Positions 58,301-59,363 of a stretch of 59,363 nt of DNA are shown here, piece after piece. The position numbers were made by a program, and so were the translations under genes. The notes below the pieces were generated by a model that saw only the letters and a program-made list of their open reading frames with translations, made no database searches and was not told where the DNA came from. Origin of the DNA: an uncultured Selenomonadaceae bacterium (GTDB lineage Bacteria > Bacillota > Negativicutes > Selenomonadales > Selenomonadaceae); NCBI GenBank assembly GCA_905236725.1, contig CAJOCT010000002.1, positions 1 to 59,363 of the forward strand, written 5' to 3'. The first letter of the stretch is position 1. Every line of letters starts with the position of its first letter.

Positions 58301-59363
58301 TATTTTCAACATTGCGACGGCTTATATTTTCGGCGCGAAAAATGAAATGACCGACATTTCCCGAAAAAATTTCCTCCTTGCCGACACTTCAAAAATTATC
58401 GAAGACGGCGATTTTAAAAATTTTTTTTTTGGGGTGAAAATTTTGGATACTGAAAATCTTATTAAATCTCGCGAACGCGTGCAGAAATTCGGCGAAGTTT
58501 TTACGCCGCAACGAATTGTCGAAAAAATGCTGAACGAGTTGCCGCAAGAATTTTTCTCCGACCTCAATCAAAAATTTCTTGAACCCGCCGCAGGTGAAGG
58601 CGCATTTCTCACGGAAATTTTTCGCAGAAAGTTGAATTTTGCCGACTCTCCCGAAAAAATCTTGCAGGCTCTCAAAAGTCTTTTCGCAATCGAACTTCAG
58701 CAGGACAATTTGCTTTCTCTCCGCAAAAATCTTGAAAAAATTTTCCTTGAACATTGCCCCGACCCGACTGAAAAAATTTTATCCGAATTGAAAAAAATTC
58801 TTCACGAAAATTTTGTCGAAGGCGACGCGCTGACTTTCTTGGAAAAAAATTTTGATATGTTCGCCGAAAATAAATTTGCGACTTTCGACACGATAAATTT
58901 TTCCGACGCGGTGATTATTTCCAACCCGCCTTATCAAGAAGAAAAGAAAAATTCAAAAACTCAACAGGCTCGACCGCTCTATCATTATTTTGTCGAAGAG
59001 TCGAAAAAATTAAATCCCGCCTTCATCGTCATGATAATTCCTTCGCGCTGGTTTGCGGGCGGAATGGGCTTGGATAATTTCAGAAAATCGATGATGACCG
59101 ACAAAAAAATTCAAACAATCGTCGATTACACGAACGCCAAAGACTGCTTTCCCGACAACGACATAAGCGGCGGCGTCTGTTATTTTGTTTGGAGCAAAAA
59201 TTATTGCGGCGACTGCAATTTTATTAACGTTCACAACGGCTTTGCAAATGAAATGACTCGTCCGCTCGATGAATTTTCTGTTCTTGTCAGATACAATCAA
59301 GCCATTCCGATTATCAGAAAAGTTGTCGGCAGGGAAAAAAATTTTTTGTCTGAAATTATGAGT
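55368..59363 (+). CDS. Single-chain restriction-modification enzyme (GIY-YIG, helicase, methyltransferase), cut by window end
   Basis: Frame open from ATG 55368 to the last base: 1332 residues visible, C-terminus missing. Parts in order: residues 12-95, a GIY-YIG nuclease domain of the T5orf172 type (TIYAYTTPDIPKHDGWTKIG, YTTQPVEKRISEQT); 130-600, an SF2 helicase with PRFGKTLTTYDF (Lys159), VIDEAHEG (270-273), HLSGTPFK, and SVGQLTTGVTIPEW...AAFRAQNPF. Near 900-1000 is a first methyltransferase-like module (NQIFTPREIVQKMADLLEKN, FFDPYMKSGLFIAEVIKRLY at 927). A second, complete one has FGEVFTPQRIVEKML, FLEPAAGEGAFLTEIF (1072) and AVIISNPPYQEE (NPPY at 1186-1189). The latter is an N6-adenine methyltransferase. 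A run of ten T at 58421-58430 lies between the modules; the frame is open across it. GGCGGAAAG precedes the ATG. Confidence 0.85.
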   Translation, partial: MKKIFPYKKILPTIYAYTTPDIPKHDGWTKIGYTTQPVEKRISEQTHTADIDFKLEWTEIAQFSAEPKDFFLDHDFHRFLQRNNIERKVKKEWFKIYPLEALKYLYKFRKRDFSSLQGGDGENYELREEQSQAVEKTFAHYKNKISEKFLWNAKPRFGKTLTTYDFIRKIGAEKVLIVTNRPSIANSWFDDFQKFIAWQTDYKFVSETDALKDKPIISRDEFINLSLENENLKMIAFYSLQELKGAKCFGGDIEKHDWIKNLDWDLIVIDEAHEGVDTDKAEKLFDNIKTNFTLHLSGTPFKALADNKFSAEEIFNWSYADEQSAKMNWAEETSNPYENLPRMNLFSYQLSKMIADKIDRQKNFSEDEDSEFAFDLNEFFKTQNGKFIHEAEVKKFLDALTTQEKFPFSTPELRAELAHTFWLMYRVNDAKAMAKLLSKHKIFSEYKIVVAAGDGLVEWADNEQNQKSFNKVKDAIKKNSKTITLSVGQLTTGVTIPEWTGVLILSSMHSATQYFQAAFRAQNPFADSKKFLRKENSYVFDFSPERTLIMFDEFANNLNSTSNNRAENIRLLLNFFPVLAEDDEGKMVELDAQKVLSLPNKIKVREVIERGFISNFLFDNIGNIFSASEPVREILKKIPPEETQADKKNKFKIDSADEILVNEKGEIEIPQEIVISKTDELFGKKILEKIDKNIIEQSDEKPLSKIIADTLNEKIVEVAKTEYKLPEKQIEKITREVEKSAEKTFDHLDENTSVEELQTAVENFVTDAPKNFVETQEIHVEEVKKKSAEDDTRAHLRGFARTIPSFIMAYIDKIQADGGTLTLENFEQYPDEETFLEVTSITKNDFRILRDNKFFNEIIFNDAIAEFVKLKEKLGDYFSIGHDDDIFNYIPPQKTNQIFTPREIVQKMADLLEKNNPGIFDDSTQKFFDPYMKSGLFIAEVIKRLYRSKKISAEIPDNHSRLKHILENQIFACAPTEIIFNIATAYIFGAKNEMTDISRKNFLLADTSKIIEDGDFKNFFFGVKILDTENLIKSRERVQKFGEVFTPQRIVEKMLNELPQEFFSDLNQKFLEPAAGEGAFLTEIFRRKLNFADSPEKILQALKSLFAIELQQDNLLSLRKNLEKIFLEHCPDPTEKILSELKKILHENFVEGDALTFLEKNFDMFAENKFATFDTINFSDAVIISNPPYQEEKKNSKTQQARPLYHYFVEESKKLNPAFIVMIIPSRWFAGGMGLDNFRKSMMTDKKIQTIVDYTNAKDCFPDNDISGGVCYFVWSKNYCGDCNFINVHNGFANEMTRPLDEFSVLVRYNQAIPIIRKVVGREKNFLSEIMS

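Noticed and set aside
58421..58434. Frameshift in the T10-G4 run
   Set aside because: Checked codon by codon: the frame from 55368 stays open through it, so as given there is no break; possible slippage is listed as a finding.
1..59363. CRISPR arrays, tRNA and rRNA genes
   Set aside because: No regularly spaced repeats with unique spacers other than the 9004-10006 units, and no cloverleaf or rRNA-like sequence noticed; a tRNAscan-type search was not possible.

Overview
The window looks like chromosome from a strictly anaerobic, AT-rich member of the Bacillota, most likely Negativicutes (Selenomonas-like). This is inferred from several things together: a lysine/isoleucine/phenylalanine/asparagine-rich proteome, frequent GTG and TTG starts behind strong GGAGG-type ribosome sites, an anaerobic (class III) ribonucleotide reductase, a feoA-feoB-Cys-rich ferrous iron operon, a GH13-GH77 fusion, RTX-type secreted proteins, and DUF4127, DUF2225, DUF896 and C_GCAxxG_C_C genes. 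There is no rRNA, tRNA or CRISPR that I can see. No species can be named from sequence reading alone.

Layout. 1-1744: the start of one unfinished gene followed by about 1.6 kb of broken genes, including a fragment of a C5-cytosine methyltransferase and an exported TPR protein. 1770-3774 (minus): histidinol phosphatase, a Cys-motif protein and a SplB-like radical SAM enzyme. 3868-8993 (plus): a HepT/MntA toxin-antitoxin pair translationally coupled to rsmI, then a ProC-like protein, a GntP permease and an SHMT-like protein; the two enzyme homologues lack expected active-site residues. 9004-10006: three tandem copies of a unit of about 345 bp that looks like an undescribed type I toxin-antitoxin system. 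10078-13036: metG, then a short protein built of (His/Tyr)-x-Asp triplets and a radical SAM/SPASM enzyme, a candidate RiPP pathway. 13048-20999: hisC, a structured RNA-like block, a small secreted Gly/Cys peptide, hisB, aroC, an unknown gene and addA. 21067-28458: a secreted esterase, the GH13-GH77 glucan enzyme, and DUF2225 and DUF4127 genes. 28592-32006: an RTX metallopeptidase, a secreted esterase and Hsp20. 32130-36422: prmC, tsaC, lgt, Uma2, a HAD phosphatase and rsmA. 36450-41990: six consecutive exported proteins, including an exported methyltransferase and CsgG-like proteins. 42080-46546: ruvB and an intein-bearing nrdD that seems to lack its glycyl-radical tail. 46549-50398 (minus): NIF3-like protein, BrnT/BrnA and the feo operon. 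50589-51910: ACT protein and birA. 51998-55237 (minus): DUF896, proC, a phosphatase, folD and proB in one overlapping operon. 55368-end: a very large single-chain restriction-modification protein that runs off the window.

How it works together. Most genes are housekeeping: amino acid synthesis (His, Pro, chorismate), translation quality (metG, rsmI, rsmA, prmC, tsaC), DNA repair (addA, ruvB) and one-carbon metabolism. The accessory layer is unusually rich. It has three toxin-antitoxin types (HepT/MntA, BrnT/BrnA, the tandem type I candidate), a restriction-modification enzyme, a candidate RiPP pathway and an operon of secreted proteins. The strongest candidates for something new are the tandem repeats at 9004-10006 and the (H/Y)xD peptide with its radical SAM partner at 11632-13036.
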